DNA of 38,843 bases from Dolichospermum sp. LEGE 00240 (GTDB lineage: Bacteria > Cyanobacteriota > Cyanobacteriia > Cyanobacteriales > Nostocaceae). Every line of letters begins with the position of its first letter. The stretch's first letter is position 1. The notes beneath the pieces were generated by a model. The model was not told the DNA's origin, did not search any database, and was given only the letters and a program-made list of their open reading frames with translations. The position numbers and the translations under genes are program-made. Shown here piece by piece: positions 1 to 9,800 of the stretch. The stretch spans positions 1 to 38,843 of the forward strand of contig NZ_JADEVZ010000049.1 of NCBI RefSeq assembly GCF_015207875.1. Direction: 5' to 3'.

Positions 1-93
1 CGATTAGTCAGAGACTACGAGTTACTACCTGAAACCTCTGAGACTTTTATCTATCTAGCTATGATCCGTATCATGATCAGGCGATTGGCATAA
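1..93 (+). CDS. IS5-family transposase, C-terminal fragment
   Basis: The reading frame is open from the first base and stops at 91-93, giving 30 residues. It ends in the pattern LPETSETFIYLAMIRIM followed by RRLA, which is the usual C-terminus of IS5-family DDE transposases (the last helix after the catalytic glutamate region). The rest of the gene lies outside the window. A terminal inverted repeat follows 17 bases after the stop, as expected for an IS end. The family call is from recognising this tail; the catalytic residues are not visible. Confidence 0.75.
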   Translation, partial: RLVRDYELLPETSETFIYLAMIRIMIRRLA

Positions 94-126
94 ATTTTGA
101 CTCCTCAAAACTTTTCAAACATCCTC
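1..126 (+). mobile_element. Right end of an IS5-family insertion sequence
   Basis: It comprises the transposase tail plus a terminal inverted repeat at about 107-126, whose outer end read inwards begins GAGGATGTTTGAAAAGT. The next bases are TAA (127-129), a plausible 3-bp target duplication of the TNA type used by some IS5 subgroups. The same terminal sequence bounds the MITE at 6358-6715 and recurs as solo ends near 26817 and 32098. The element interrupts the gene on its right. Confidence 0.7.
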
Positions 127-478
127 TAAGAGATAATCGGACATATTCTTGATGTTCGGGTGCAGAAGCTGTAATCCCAATAATTTCATTGGGTTGAGAA
201 AATTTCTGATTTTCCAATCCTAGAATATGATGAGAGCCTGTGCCAAAATGAAAGATAGTTTGATCTTGGATATTATGCTTTTGTAAATATTCAACTAATT
301 CAAGATCACATGGACAACGTTCTGGTTGTAATTCCCAAGATGATTTTTCGCGGTAGTAATCAGCGCCAACCCATTGTGGTAAAACTGGGCGAGAAAAACT
401 CAAAAAATAGTAAAGTCTTGCTAAGTGGCGATTTGTAAAAACTATCCCCCGAACGGTTTGTCTAATACTAGTAACCAT
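77..478 (-). pseudogene. Hypothetical protein truncated by the IS insertion
   Basis: The 133-codon frame begins at ATG 478. Roughly the first 117 residues are native, up to about position 127. The last 16 or so codons are IS terminal-repeat sequence read backwards (the protein ends ...SFEESKFMPIA). The native part contains IFHFGTGSHHILGLEN, which resembles the start of a class I SAM-binding or surface-glycan related fold, but I do not recognise the family. Because the tail comes from a mobile element, the original C-terminus is missing or on the far side of the IS. The gene may still be transcribed but is most likely non-functional. Confidence 0.6.
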
Positions 479-970
479 GAATTAATCAACCTCAATAGTT
501 GGGAAAAGATATTTTTGATATGTTGGATAAAAGACGTACCCAGTTAGGATGCTAGAAATATTCATCAGCACAACTACAATCAAGCTATATAAAGTTAGCC
601 CAATTCAAATTTATTGAGCCAAGTAAATTGACATCCCGGATTATTTTTGTAATTGTTGTGCTTAATGGCGACAGACAAATGATTACTGATAATTTGCTTG
701 AAGATTGAGTTATCCTAGATGGACAAAATTCATCAAAATCCCTGAAAACCTGCTCTATGTGATTACCCTAAAAAATACTGGGTGGTGAGTTTCTAGAACT
801 TAGGCAAGTCTAACATAGGAAAAATAAAGCTAACATCAAGTACAGATGAAAGTTTAATTAACTTTTGCTATAGCGGTTATCACGCTTGATGCAATACAAC
901 GCTTCTTGTTCTGATGTACAAGAACCACTCTCCCTAATGGTATCAACTTAAGCTCAAATTCCTACCACAC
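479..970. other. Gene-free spacer
   Basis: About 490 bases of AT-rich DNA upstream of the truncated gene. I see no convincing reading frame, RNA gene or repeat here. It presumably holds the promoter of the minus-strand gene ending at 478. Confidence 0.4.
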
Positions 971-975
971 CTCGT

Positions 976-1236
976 TCCTAGTCTCTGACTAGGAATGCAG
1001 TTGATGAGGCTCTGCCTCTAAAAATGTAAGTTGCTAGTTAGGTAAATTGTCAGAAATGGCTAACGCCACGCTTCGCTATCAGGATGTCCAGGATTAAAGG
1101 ATAAACGGGATGAAACCAGAGTTTTTATTACCAATTACCCATTACCAGCCTCAACGAGATAACTAGCAACTTGAGTTAATATCATTGAAGGCAGAGCCTT
1201 GTGGAATTCATTCCCAGTCAGAGACTGGGAATCAGA
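976..1236. repeat. Nested inverted repeat (foldback element)
   Basis: The left arm (976-1044) and right arm (about 1150-1236) are imperfect reverse complements. Each arm carries its own small hairpin: TTCCTAGTC/GACTAGGAA near 981-1001 and ATTCCCAGTC/GACTGGGAAT near 1209-1231. Each also has a copy of AGGCTCTGCCT and of AAGTTGCTAGTTA. The centre includes GGCTAACGCCACGCTTCGCTATC, split here as GGCTAACGCC then ACGCTTCGCTATC, a motif also seen in the 152-bp MITE family. It is probably a dispersed foldback or MITE-like element with no coding capacity. Confidence 0.55.
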
Positions 1237-1241
1237 TGAAT

Positions 1242-1337
1242 CCCATATAATTGAGGGCGGGGAAACCCCATATAATTGATAATTGAGGGCGGGGAAACCC
1301 CATATAATTGATAATTGAGGGCGGGGAAACCCCGCCC
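1242..1337. repeat. Tandem repeat, 32-bp unit
   Basis: Three head-to-tail units: a shortened 24-bp copy at 1242-1265, then full 32-bp copies at 1266-1297 and 1298-1329. The array ends in GGGCGGGGAAACCCCGCCC (1319-1337), which can fold as a strong hairpin. It lies 29 bp from the stop of the minus-strand glucosidase gene, so the hairpin could stabilise or end that transcript, but no clear T-run follows on that strand. Confidence 0.8.
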
Positions 1338-1365
1338 CTACAGAATGTTCTCAAATTTTGCTAAT

Positions 1366-3627
1366 TTAAGCTTCAATGACGACGCGCAAGTTACCGCGTT
1401 TTTTCGCAACTCGACAAGCGGTAGTGCTACCAACTCGTTCAAATTCTAAATCTAAAATTGTGCCACCAATACGCAAGTTATGAAAAGATAAATTATTAAT
1501 TGATTCTGGTAAGGCGGGGTCAATGATTCGCAAACAATTATTCTGTGCATCTGGGACTAAATTCACCATCATTTGCAATAGTTGAAAAATGCTACCTGTA
1601 GCCCAGGCTTGGGGAGTACAAGCAACGGGATAATGGACGGGAGAATTATCACCGTTCATTTCATAGCCGCAAAATAGTTCTGGGGGGCGTTGATAGGGTT
1701 GCTGGGAGGTCATGTTGAATAACCCTTGAAATAGTTCCAGAGATTGATCTATTAAACCGAGCGATCGCAATCCCATTGCAATCATAGAATTATCATGAGG
1801 CCAAACTGAACCAGTATGATAACCCATCGGATTATAAGCAGGTGACAAACTACTTAAAGTTCTAATTCCCCAACCATTAAACATATCCGCCGCACCCAAT
1901 CTTTCCGCCACACTATAGGCTTTTGCAGCGGTAAATATCCCCAAATTTAAACAATGACCAGGATTAGAACTAATACTATCTACTGGTTTACCTTCTCCAT
2001 CTAAAGCCAAAGCACAAAAATCTTCATCTTCTAACCAAAAATCCTGGTTAAATTTAGCCCTGAGTTGTCTAGCTTCTTTTTGCCAAAGTTCTTCTAAATC
2101 TGGGCGTTGTTGGATTTTGGCAATTTCTGCAAGGCGGTTTTTCGCCGCATAGACATAAGCTTGCACCTCACACAGAGAAATCGGACCAATGGCTAATTCC
2201 CCTTTGCGGTTGACAATACAATCACCCGAATCTTTCCAACCTTGGTTAATTAAACCACCTTTAGATTTACGAGCATAGCTGAGATAACCCGTTTCTTGGA
2301 TTTGACGATCAATCCAACCCATAGCCGCTAAAGCATTTGGCCACAGTGCTTCTAAGGTTTCTTGATCATGGGTCCAACTGTAATATTCAGCATACAACAT
2401 TAACCACAGCGGCGTAGCATCCACAGTCCCATAGTAGGGTGTATGGGGAATTTCTTGACATCTCGCCATTTCTCCCAACCGCAGTTCATGTAAAATCTTA
2501 CCCGGTTCTTCTTCCCGCCAAATATTATCCGTTTGACCTTGATATTCTGCCAATAGTAACAAGGTTTCTTTGGCAATTTTGGGATTCAACATCAAGGTTT
2601 GGGACGCAGTAATGATGGAATCTCGACCAAATAAAGTGGAAAACCAGGGGACACCAGCAGAAACAGTTTTATGTTTGCCAAAGGACTGAAGCAACAAATA
2701 TATATCTTGTTCAGCCCGCGAAATTACGCGATTGAAAAGACTTTTATCGGAGCTAATCCGGGTAATCTGCTGCAACCAATTTTGCTCTTCCATTAATTCA
2801 GCAGCTTTTGCCTGTGCCAAAGTAGAGGCAGAACTGATAGTAGAACTAGGTTGGCTGTCAGTGAACATCTTCAGCCGATAACCTAACTTCTTAGTTTCAT
2901 GAGCCGCTAATTCTATGCGCCAGACTGCCGTATAACCGTGCAACCGATTTGGTTGCAAATGCTGAAATTGAATTAGAGACTCCATAATCGAACCATCTAA
3001 TCCCTGATATGCTAAAGTAAGGGATTCTTCTTTGTACGATTGAGGAGATACAGGTGCAACATGATCAGATGTTAATTCATTTAAGTGTAAAAGTCTTCCC
3101 CGTTTTTGGCGGTGATGACCTCTGACTTCAAATAAATCCACAAAATCAGCTTCAAAACTCAGACTCAATTCAAAAACAATGCTGGTAGTGTTGTAATTAG
3201 CAACTTCTATTTCTTCAAATAATGCCCCATTCAGAACCAGTTCTCGACGAATACCCACAGTATCAGCCTTGAAAAGATTGTCTAAATCAGGATTGGTACA
3301 TAAAACCGAGAGGGCAAATCCTTTGTCAGCGTTGCTACTCAGTAGTATAGGCGATCGCCCTTCAATCTGTAACTCCAAACGACTCAAAAACCTTGTATCA
3401 CGGCAAAACATCCCCATACTAGGAGTGCTACCATAAAGGTAACAATCGGAAATATTCCCCATCGTATCTGTCACTAGGAACAAATCATCATCTTTAACTG
3501 TAATGGTTGGCTGTGGTCTTTGACTGACAACACAAGGCCATTCGGAAATCTCTTTTTGGTCTGCGGGAGTAAAAGTTCTGTTGTCGAGGACAATTGTTTC
3601 TGGAGTCATCAATGTATCCGGTGTCAT
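1366..3627 (-). CDS. Amylo-alpha-1,6-glucosidase-like glycogen debranching protein
   Basis: A 753-residue cytosolic protein with two parts. Residues about 35-260 match the N-terminal domain of bacterial amylo-alpha-1,6-glucosidases (GDE_N_bis type), including the LFLVTDTMGNI and MFCRDTRFLS motifs. Residues about 290-740 form an (alpha/alpha)6-barrel hydrolase domain with VPWFSTLFGRDSIIT near 325-339 and GSVWPHDNSMIAMGL near 602-617. Family members are thought to cleave alpha-1,6 branch points of glycogen-like glucans or related glucosides; the exact substrate is not established by sequence. There are two possible ATGs six codons apart (MTPDTLMTPET), inside an imperfect 18-bp duplication. It stands alone, divergent from the ABC transporter operon. 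Confidence 0.8.
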   Translation of the reverse strand: MTPDTLMTPETIVLDNRTFTPADQKEISEWPCVVSQRPQPTITVKDDDLFLVTDTMGNISDCYLYGSTPSMGMFCRDTRFLSRLELQIEGRSPILLSSNADKGFALSVLCTNPDLDNLFKADTVGIRRELVLNGALFEEIEVANYNTTSIVFELSLSFEADFVDLFEVRGHHRQKRGRLLHLNELTSDHVAPVSPQSYKEESLTLAYQGLDGSIMESLIQFQHLQPNRLHGYTAVWRIELAAHETKKLGYRLKMFTDSQPSSTISSASTLAQAKAAELMEEQNWLQQITRISSDKSLFNRVISRAEQDIYLLLQSFGKHKTVSAGVPWFSTLFGRDSIITASQTLMLNPKIAKETLLLLAEYQGQTDNIWREEEPGKILHELRLGEMARCQEIPHTPYYGTVDATPLWLMLYAEYYSWTHDQETLEALWPNALAAMGWIDRQIQETGYLSYARKSKGGLINQGWKDSGDCIVNRKGELAIGPISLCEVQAYVYAAKNRLAEIAKIQQRPDLEELWQKEARQLRAKFNQDFWLEDEDFCALALDGEGKPVDSISSNPGHCLNLGIFTAAKAYSVAERLGAADMFNGWGIRTLSSLSPAYNPMGYHTGSVWPHDNSMIAMGLRSLGLIDQSLELFQGLFNMTSQQPYQRPPELFCGYEMNGDNSPVHYPVACTPQAWATGSIFQLLQMMVNLVPDAQNNCLRIIDPALPESINNLSFHNLRIGGTILDLEFERVGSTTACRVAKKRGNLRVVIEA

Positions 3628-3918
3628 TAGCCAGAGTTACCTATACAGGTGTAAATTTGCTCAAATCAATACTGTTAAAAGAGAAAAGTAATTAAATCAA
3701 AGACAATGAATTTCTATAAATGTATACCTTATTAATTAGAAGTCAAGCCTGAAAACTGGCTGTTTTCCAATAGTTTATTCCTTCCTCAACATTGAGAGCT
3801 GCTAGGGGTAGAGAATACTTACTCAGGCATAAAATCTCATAAAAGTAGAAAGCGGTGAATAAAAAATACTTGCCACCCTTGTTTTTTTATACTGATATTG
3901 AATAAATAAGCATAAATA

Positions 3919-3951
3919 AGATCCCCGACTTCTTAGAGAAGTCGGGGATCT
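3919..3951. repeat. Perfect 15-bp stem palindrome, dispersed
   Basis: AGATCCCCGACTTCT, loop TAG, then the exact complement. A second, slightly decayed copy is at 15493-15525, so this is a dispersed hairpin repeat and not a gene-specific operator. It sits 31 bp upstream of the ATG at 3983, inside the spacer between the divergent glucosidase and ABC genes, where it could affect the leader of the transporter mRNA. The rest of that spacer (3628-3918) holds nothing I recognise. Confidence 0.8.
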
Positions 3952-3982
3952 GACCACCTTAATTGTGTTTAACGAGACCATT

Positions 3983-4750
3983 ATGTCAACAACATCAGAA
4001 ATTGCCGTTGAGTTTCAAAATACCAGTTTTGCCATTAATCACCGTCCTTTGTTATCTAGCTTAAATTTGAGCATTCATCAAGGGGAAGCCTTAATTTTAT
4101 TAGGACGCAGTGGCAGTGGCAAAACTACAACTTTAAAATTAATTAATCATTTACTTGTCCCCACCCAAGGACAAGTTTTAGTCCAAAATCGTCCCACAAC
4201 TAACTGGGATGTCATTAAACTGAGAAGACGAATAGGTTACGTCATCCAAGAAACAGGTTTATTTCCCCATTTTACCATCGCGGAAAACGTCGGACTTGTA
4301 CCATCTTTAGAAAAATGGTCATCACAGAAAATTCAAAATAGAGTCTATGAAATGTTAAACTTAGTGGGATTAGAACCAGAAAAATTTGCTCAACGTTATC
4401 CCCATCAATTATCAGGAGGTCAACGTCAGCGAGTGGGAGTTGCTAGAGCTTTAGCCGCAGATCCACCTATCCTATTAATGGATGAACCTTTTGGCGCACT
4501 TGACCCAATTACCCGTTTAGAGTTACAACAACAATTTCAATATTTACAACAACAATTAGGAAAAACCGTGATATTTGTCACCCATGATATTCAAGAGGCC
4601 TTCTTTTTAGCTACAAGAATTGGTTTAATGGCTGAAGGGAATTTAGTTGTATTAGGAACTAGAAGAGAATTTCTCCAATCTCAACATCCAGAAGCAAAAG
4701 CATTTCTAGCTTGTTTAAATGTTGGTAATAATTGGGAACAGCTTAATTAA
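3983..4750 (+). CDS. Compatible-solute ABC transporter ATP-binding protein (OpuCA/ProV-like)
   Basis: ATPase subunit of an importer for osmoprotectants such as betaine or choline. All the ABC hallmarks are visible: Walker A GRSGSGKTT near residue 40, Q-loop in GYVIQETGLF, signature LSGGQRQRVG, Walker B ILLMDEPFGALD and the H-loop THD. At about 255 residues it lacks the C-terminal CBS domains found in many OpuCA/ProV proteins. I chose ATG 3983 because homology starts soon after it; a GTG at 3965 would add six residues. The permease/binding-protein fusion starts 23 bp downstream on the same strand, so the two form an operon. Substrate is inferred from the partner. Confidence 0.85.
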   Translation: MSTTSEIAVEFQNTSFAINHRPLLSSLNLSIHQGEALILLGRSGSGKTTTLKLINHLLVPTQGQVLVQNRPTTNWDVIKLRRRIGYVIQETGLFPHFTIAENVGLVPSLEKWSSQKIQNRVYEMLNLVGLEPEKFAQRYPHQLSGGQRQRVGVARALAADPPILLMDEPFGALDPITRLELQQQFQYLQQQLGKTVIFVTHDIQEAFFLATRIGLMAEGNLVVLGTRREFLQSQHPEAKAFLACLNVGNNWEQLN

Positions 4751-4773
4751 AATTAGATAAAAATCCAAAAACT

Positions 4774-6300
4774 ATGTTTTTCTTTCAATATGGTACAGAA
4801 ATAATTTTCCACAGTGGAGAACATTTAATATTAGTCATTATATCCCTAGCGATCGCCATTTCCATTGGTCTTCCTGTCGGCATTCTGATCACTCGTCAAT
4901 CAAAATTAGCTTCCCCCATTCTTGGTTTAGCAAATGCCATTCAAACCATCCCTAGTTTAGCCATCTTCGGCTTTTTAATTTCCGTACCTTTTCTGGGAGG
5001 AATTGGCAAAATTCCCGCCATAGTTGCCTTAACTCTTTATGCCTTACTTCCCATAATTCGCAATACTTATATTGGCATTAATAGCATCAGTCCCGCCATT
5101 AAAGAAGCCGGGATAGGCATGGGAATGACAGATCAACAATTACTATTCCAAGTAGAAATTCCCCTGGCTTTACCAGTCATTTTAGCAGGGGTAAGAGTAG
5201 CCACAGTTATATCCGTAGGAATTGCCACAATTGCTGCTGCTATTGGTGGTGGTGGTTTAGGAGTATTTATTTTTCGCGGTATTTCCACAGTTAATAATGA
5301 ATTAATTTTAGCCGGAGCAGTCCCCGCAGCTTTGATTGCTTTGAGTGCAGATTTCGGATTAGGATTATTAGAAAAAAGACTCACTAACCAAATAGAAAAA
5401 AAGGGTAAATTTAATCGTAGAATTGCCATTGTTTTAGGAATTGTTTCTTTAATCATAGCTGGATTAATTGCCTTTAACTATCAACAAAAACCCGCAACAA
5501 TTATCATCGGCTCAAAGAATTTCACAGAACAAGTTATTTTAGGGGAATTATTAGCACAACACATAGAAAATCATACGAAATTAAAAGTAGATCGTCGTTT
5601 TAATTTAGGAGGAACATTTATTGCTCATGAAGCAGTAAAAGCCGGAAAAATTGCCGGGTATGTGGAATATACAGGAACTTCATTTACGACTATTTTAAAA
5701 GAAAAACCAATTAGTGATCCTGAAATTGTTTATAAAAAAGTCAAAGCATACTATGATCAAAAATTGAAATTAGCAGTGATGAAGCCTTTAGGATTTGAGA
5801 ATACCTTTGCCATGATTATCCGAGGAGAAGATGCCGAAAAATGGCAAATTAAAAGCCTTTCGGAAATTGGTAAATATAGTCTGCAAATGAAAGCAGGATT
5901 TGGGTATGAGTTTTTAGAAAGAGCAGATGGTTATCCAGGATTATCTAAAACCTACAACTTAAAATTTGCCAATATCAAACAAATGGAATTAGGATTAATG
6001 TATCAAGCATTAAAAGAAAAACAAGTAGATTTTATTGCTGCAAATTCTACAGATGGTTTAATTCCAGTATTAAACTTAGTGATTTTGGAAGATGATAAAA
6101 AATACTTTCCACCATATCAAGCTATACCTATTTTTAATCAAGAAATTCTCCAAAAATATCCAGAGTTAACAAATACCATTAATCAATTAGGAGGTAAAGT
6201 TTCGACAACGGCAATCCAAAAGATGAATTATCAAGTAGATAACCAATCTCAACCAGTGGAAAAAGTTGTCAGTGAGTGGTTAAAATCTCAACAATTATGA
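4774..6300 (+). CDS. Osmoprotectant ABC permease fused to substrate-binding protein (OpuCB-OpuCC type)
   Basis: A 508-residue fusion. Residues 1-210 are a BPD-type permease with about five or six membrane helices and an EAA-like loop at EAGIGMGMTDQQLLFQVEIP. A further helix near 217-235 anchors the second half. From about residue 243, GSKNFTEQVILGELLA opens an OpuAC/ProX-type solute-binding domain running to the C-terminus, with ...YVEYTGTSFT matching quaternary-amine binders. In this arrangement the binding domain is tethered to the channel outside the membrane. The family takes up glycine betaine, proline betaine, choline or carnitine; which one cannot be read here. It is the second and last gene of the operon. 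Confidence 0.88.
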   Translation: MFFFQYGTEIIFHSGEHLILVIISLAIAISIGLPVGILITRQSKLASPILGLANAIQTIPSLAIFGFLISVPFLGGIGKIPAIVALTLYALLPIIRNTYIGINSISPAIKEAGIGMGMTDQQLLFQVEIPLALPVILAGVRVATVISVGIATIAAAIGGGGLGVFIFRGISTVNNELILAGAVPAALIALSADFGLGLLEKRLTNQIEKKGKFNRRIAIVLGIVSLIIAGLIAFNYQQKPATIIIGSKNFTEQVILGELLAQHIENHTKLKVDRRFNLGGTFIAHEAVKAGKIAGYVEYTGTSFTTILKEKPISDPEIVYKKVKAYYDQKLKLAVMKPLGFENTFAMIIRGEDAEKWQIKSLSEIGKYSLQMKAGFGYEFLERADGYPGLSKTYNLKFANIKQMELGLMYQALKEKQVDFIAANSTDGLIPVLNLVILEDDKKYFPPYQAIPIFNQEILQKYPELTNTINQLGGKVSTTAIQKMNYQVDNQSQPVEKVVSEWLKSQQL

Positions 6301-6310
6301 TTTTTAAAAC

Positions 6311-6354
6311 TTATAAAGTTTTATCAGCAATTTCCATAAATTTTTTGCTTTGTT
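6311..6354 (-). pseudogene. Last codons of a hepT (HEPN) gene
   Basis: Read on the minus strand this encodes QSKKFMEIADKTL plus stop, nearly identical to QSKKFIEIAEKTL at the end of the HEPN frame at 10457. The upstream part is missing: the MITE begins three bases beyond the fragment. It is the scrap of a second mntA-hepT-like module. Confidence 0.75.
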
Positions 6355-6357
6355 TAA

Positions 6358-6715
6358 GAGGATGTTTTAAAAGTTTTTAATGTATAAATAAACCCCTCTC
6401 CAAACCTCTCCCCGACGCGGGGAGAGGCTTTAAACCTATCTTCCGCACCCTCAACTGTCACAATCGGTTTTTACTGTTTTTTATGATGAAATGAGGATGT
6501 ATTATATACCGAATTTCAATGAATTAACGGATACATGATGCCGACAAGGCATAATTTGTATCCAAAAATTAAGAGAAAATCAAGTGATAATACTATGTGA
6601 CACCCCAGGGTGCGGAATGTGGGTTTAAAAACCCCATTCCCTGGCAGGGAAGGGGGGCTGGGGGGTTAGGTTTTTGGAAATTACTAGTTTCATCTAATAC
6701 TTTTCAAACAACCTC
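6358..6715. mobile_element. IS5-related MITE with TAA target duplication
   Basis: A 358-bp non-coding element. Left end GAGGATGTTTTAAAAGT and right end (read inwards) GAGGTTGTTTGAAAAGT are near-identical and match the IS end at 107-126. TAA lies directly outside both ends (6355-6357 and 6716-6718). The inner sequence is also roughly palindromic: CCGCACCCT near 6442 is mirrored by AGGGTGCGG near 6608, and both halves carry GTTTAAA- or CTTTAAA-like and C-rich blocks. It has no transposase and was probably moved in trans by an IS5-family enzyme. Confidence 0.8.
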
Positions 6716-6789
6716 TAATCCCATATTCTGCAATTCATTATGTAGCATAATAAGTTACATTTTTTTTAGCAATCCCTAAATAAATTTAA

Positions 6790-6820
6790 GTTAACCTGTT
6801 GCAGTAACTTTTCTTAACAC
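6790..6820 (+). promoter_or_regulatory. Possible Pho-box-like repeats upstream of the phosphatase
   Basis: GTTAACCT (6790-6797) and CTTAACAC (6813-6820) resemble the cyanobacterial Pho-box octamer (Py-TTAA-Py-Py), with a weaker match in between. Spacing is 23 bp, close to two 11-bp steps. They lie 58-88 bp upstream of the phosphatase start, where PhoB/SphR would be expected to act. It is a match by eye only; AT-rich DNA gives such octamers by chance. Confidence 0.3.
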
Positions 6821-6877
6821 AAGCATGATTATTTGAATATTACTTGCAAAAACTGAACTAACCAATTGAGAGGTTTT

Positions 6878-9800
6878 ATGACAACAGGTAATCATGTCAT
6901 TTTCATGCACCCAGATGGTACTAGCCCATCTCACTTTGCATTTGCAAGATTTGTAGATAAGGGTCCTGATGGACGCTTGAATTGGGACAAAATGTCTAAC
7001 GCTGGTGTGTATCTGGGTCACATGGAAGACCAGTTAGGGGGAACATCTAACGCTGGTGCTGTGACTCATGCTACAGGTGCTAAAGTTTACGCTGAATCCT
7101 TTGGCTTTGAACTGAATAATTTACCAATTACTTCTCTTTCTGGATCTAATAAAACCATTGTTGAAGAAGCCAGAGATGCAGGAAAAGTCACGGCTTTAGT
7201 GCAATCTGGAGCGATTTATGAGCCTGGTACAGCAGCTTTTGTTGCTAAGACACAAGAAATTGTTAACCCTGATGGCAGTCGCACTGTACCCCGCGCTCAA
7301 GCTGCGGCAATTGCCGAACAGGTGATCAGGTCAGGTGTTAACTTCATCATGGGTGGTGGTGAACTTAACTTATTACCAGTGGGTACTAATGGTTTCCATG
7401 GTACTGCTGCCGAACTGGATGCTATTAGCACAAATTCTTTACAACGCCCCACGCAAAACCTGATCCAACTAGCTCAAAGCTTGGGTTATGTAGTTGTTTA
7501 TACAGCAGATCAACTCAAATCCCTACTTGATTTACCTACAGCCCCAACAAAAGTGTTAGGTGTATTTGCACCTGTTCACACTTTTAACGATCGCCCTGAA
7601 GAAGTTTTAGCTGTACAGGGTTTACCTCTGTATCGGCAAACAGCCCCAACTATTGCCGAAATGTTGGATGTCACCCAGAAGTTGATGGAAAAACACCCCA
7701 ACTTCAAGAATGGTTCTATTGCCATTGTGGAAGAGGAAGGTACAGACAACTTCGGGAATAACAACAACGCGGCCGGAACTTTAGAAGGATTGCGCCGCAC
7801 AGATGCAGCCATTGGTGTAGCAATGGAATTTATCAAAAAGCATCCTAACACCTTGATGGTTACTGCTGCTGATAGTGATGCTGGTGGTATGCAAGTAATA
7901 GACCGCACTGGTGCAACCGTAGGTAATGTTAATAATAACCCCACCACAACGAACCGCAACGTACCCTTAGATGGACAAACTGGTGCTAACACTGCGCCTT
8001 TTGTAGCTGCACCAGATGCTAGTGGTGATGTGTTCAAGTTTGGTATTGGGTGGGCTGGTACACCTGATTTTTCCGGTTCTATTGTTTCTAAAGCTCATGG
8101 TTTAAATGCAGATAAATTACCTGCAACCTTGGATAATACCAAGATCTATGAGTTGATGTATGAGACCCTATTCAATAAGGAATTGGTATCTCGGAATCCT
8201 GACCCCACACCGGCCCCCAAAGCTACCAAATCAACTGGGAATGTGATTTTTATCCATCCAGATGGTACAAGTCCTTCTCACTACATGGCAACCCGCAATG
8301 TTGATCTTGGTCCTGATGGTAGGCTCAACTGGGACAAGATGTCCAATGCAGGTGTCTATCTAGGACACATGGAAAACCAGTTAACTGGTACTTCCAATGC
8401 CGGGGCTGTCACCCATGCTAACGGTGTGAAGGTATTCAACGAGTCCTTTGGCTTGAATGAAGACCAATCTATTATTACTCCTGCTTCTGGTAAAGTTGGC
8501 TACACAATTTTAGAAGAAGCGATCGCCGCTGGTAAAGCAACCGCCCTTATTCAATCAGGTCATATTGGTGAACCGGGAACGGCCGCTTTTGCTGCTGCCA
8601 CCACTAACCGCGTTGGCAACACCATCCGCGCCCGTGATAAAACCGCCGAAATTGCTGAACAGGTAATTCGTTCTGGCACTCAAATCATCATGGCCGGCGG
8701 TGAAGTTTACCTCTTACCTAAAGGTACTACTGGTTTTCACGTTACCGCCGCAATTGATGCTGCTTTCGCTGATGCCGAAGATCGTCCCACCACTAACCTG
8801 ATTGATTTAGCAAAATCCTTGGGCTATACTGTGGTCTACACAGAAGCGCAAATGAACACTGCCGTAGCAAGTGCTACTGCTTCCACAAAGTTACTCGGAG
8901 TTTTTGCTGCAAACCACACCTTTGACGATCGCCGGGAAGAACAATTAGGATTAAATGGTCCTAATCCCTTACCTCTCTACCTAGACACTGCACCGACAGT
9001 AGCAGAGATGCTAGATGCGTCTTTAAAAATCCTCAACAAAGACCCTGATGGTTTCTTTGTGGTAGTGGAAGAGGAAGGTACAGACAACTTTGCTAATAAC
9101 AACAATGCAGTTGGCACTATAGAAGCTGTACGCCGGGCTGATGCAGCGATCGGTGTAGCCATGAACTACATCAACACCCAAGATCCTAATACTTTGGTGA
9201 TCACAGCCGCAGATAGCGATGCTGGCGGATTGCAAGTTTTCCAATTTGAGCCTTACAACCGTCCCGCTGGTAACTCTACCTCTAGCCCTACACTAGCGGA
9301 TACTGAGCCTAGTGCGCCATTTATTCGTGTTAACCCCACTACAACTAATACAAATCAGGCAGTTTTAGATGGTGTTAATGGTAGTACAGGCACAGTTGCG
9401 GATCCTTGGAAACCCTTCGCAGCTAAAAGCAGCATTGATGGACCAATGGGTAACTTCGGTGTAGCTTGGGTCGGTACTCCCGATTTCCCTGGTAGCATTG
9501 TTGCTAAAGCCCATGGGATGAATGCAGATAAACTACCCAGCACCTTGGACAACACCGAAATTTACAATGTCATGTACCAAACTATGTTTGGTGTGACACC
9601 CGAATTTGCGGCATCTCAACAAGCAACTCAGGTAGTATCAGGAACACCTGGTGTTGATATATTAATTGCTGGTGCAGCTAATACTACCTTTGATGGGATT
9701 AATGATACTGTGTTCACTGGTGCTGGTAATGATGAAATTGAAGCACAAACAGTATCTTCTCCCATTGCAGGACGTAACCGCATAGACTCTGGTAGCGGTA

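Noticed and set aside
5133-5456. 107-codon minus-strand frame opposite the ABC permease
   Set aside because: It is complementary to conserved permease helices and has no independent support.
6597-6779. 60-codon plus-strand frame
   Set aside because: It lies mostly inside the MITE and runs out of its right end; composition is that of the palindromic repeat.
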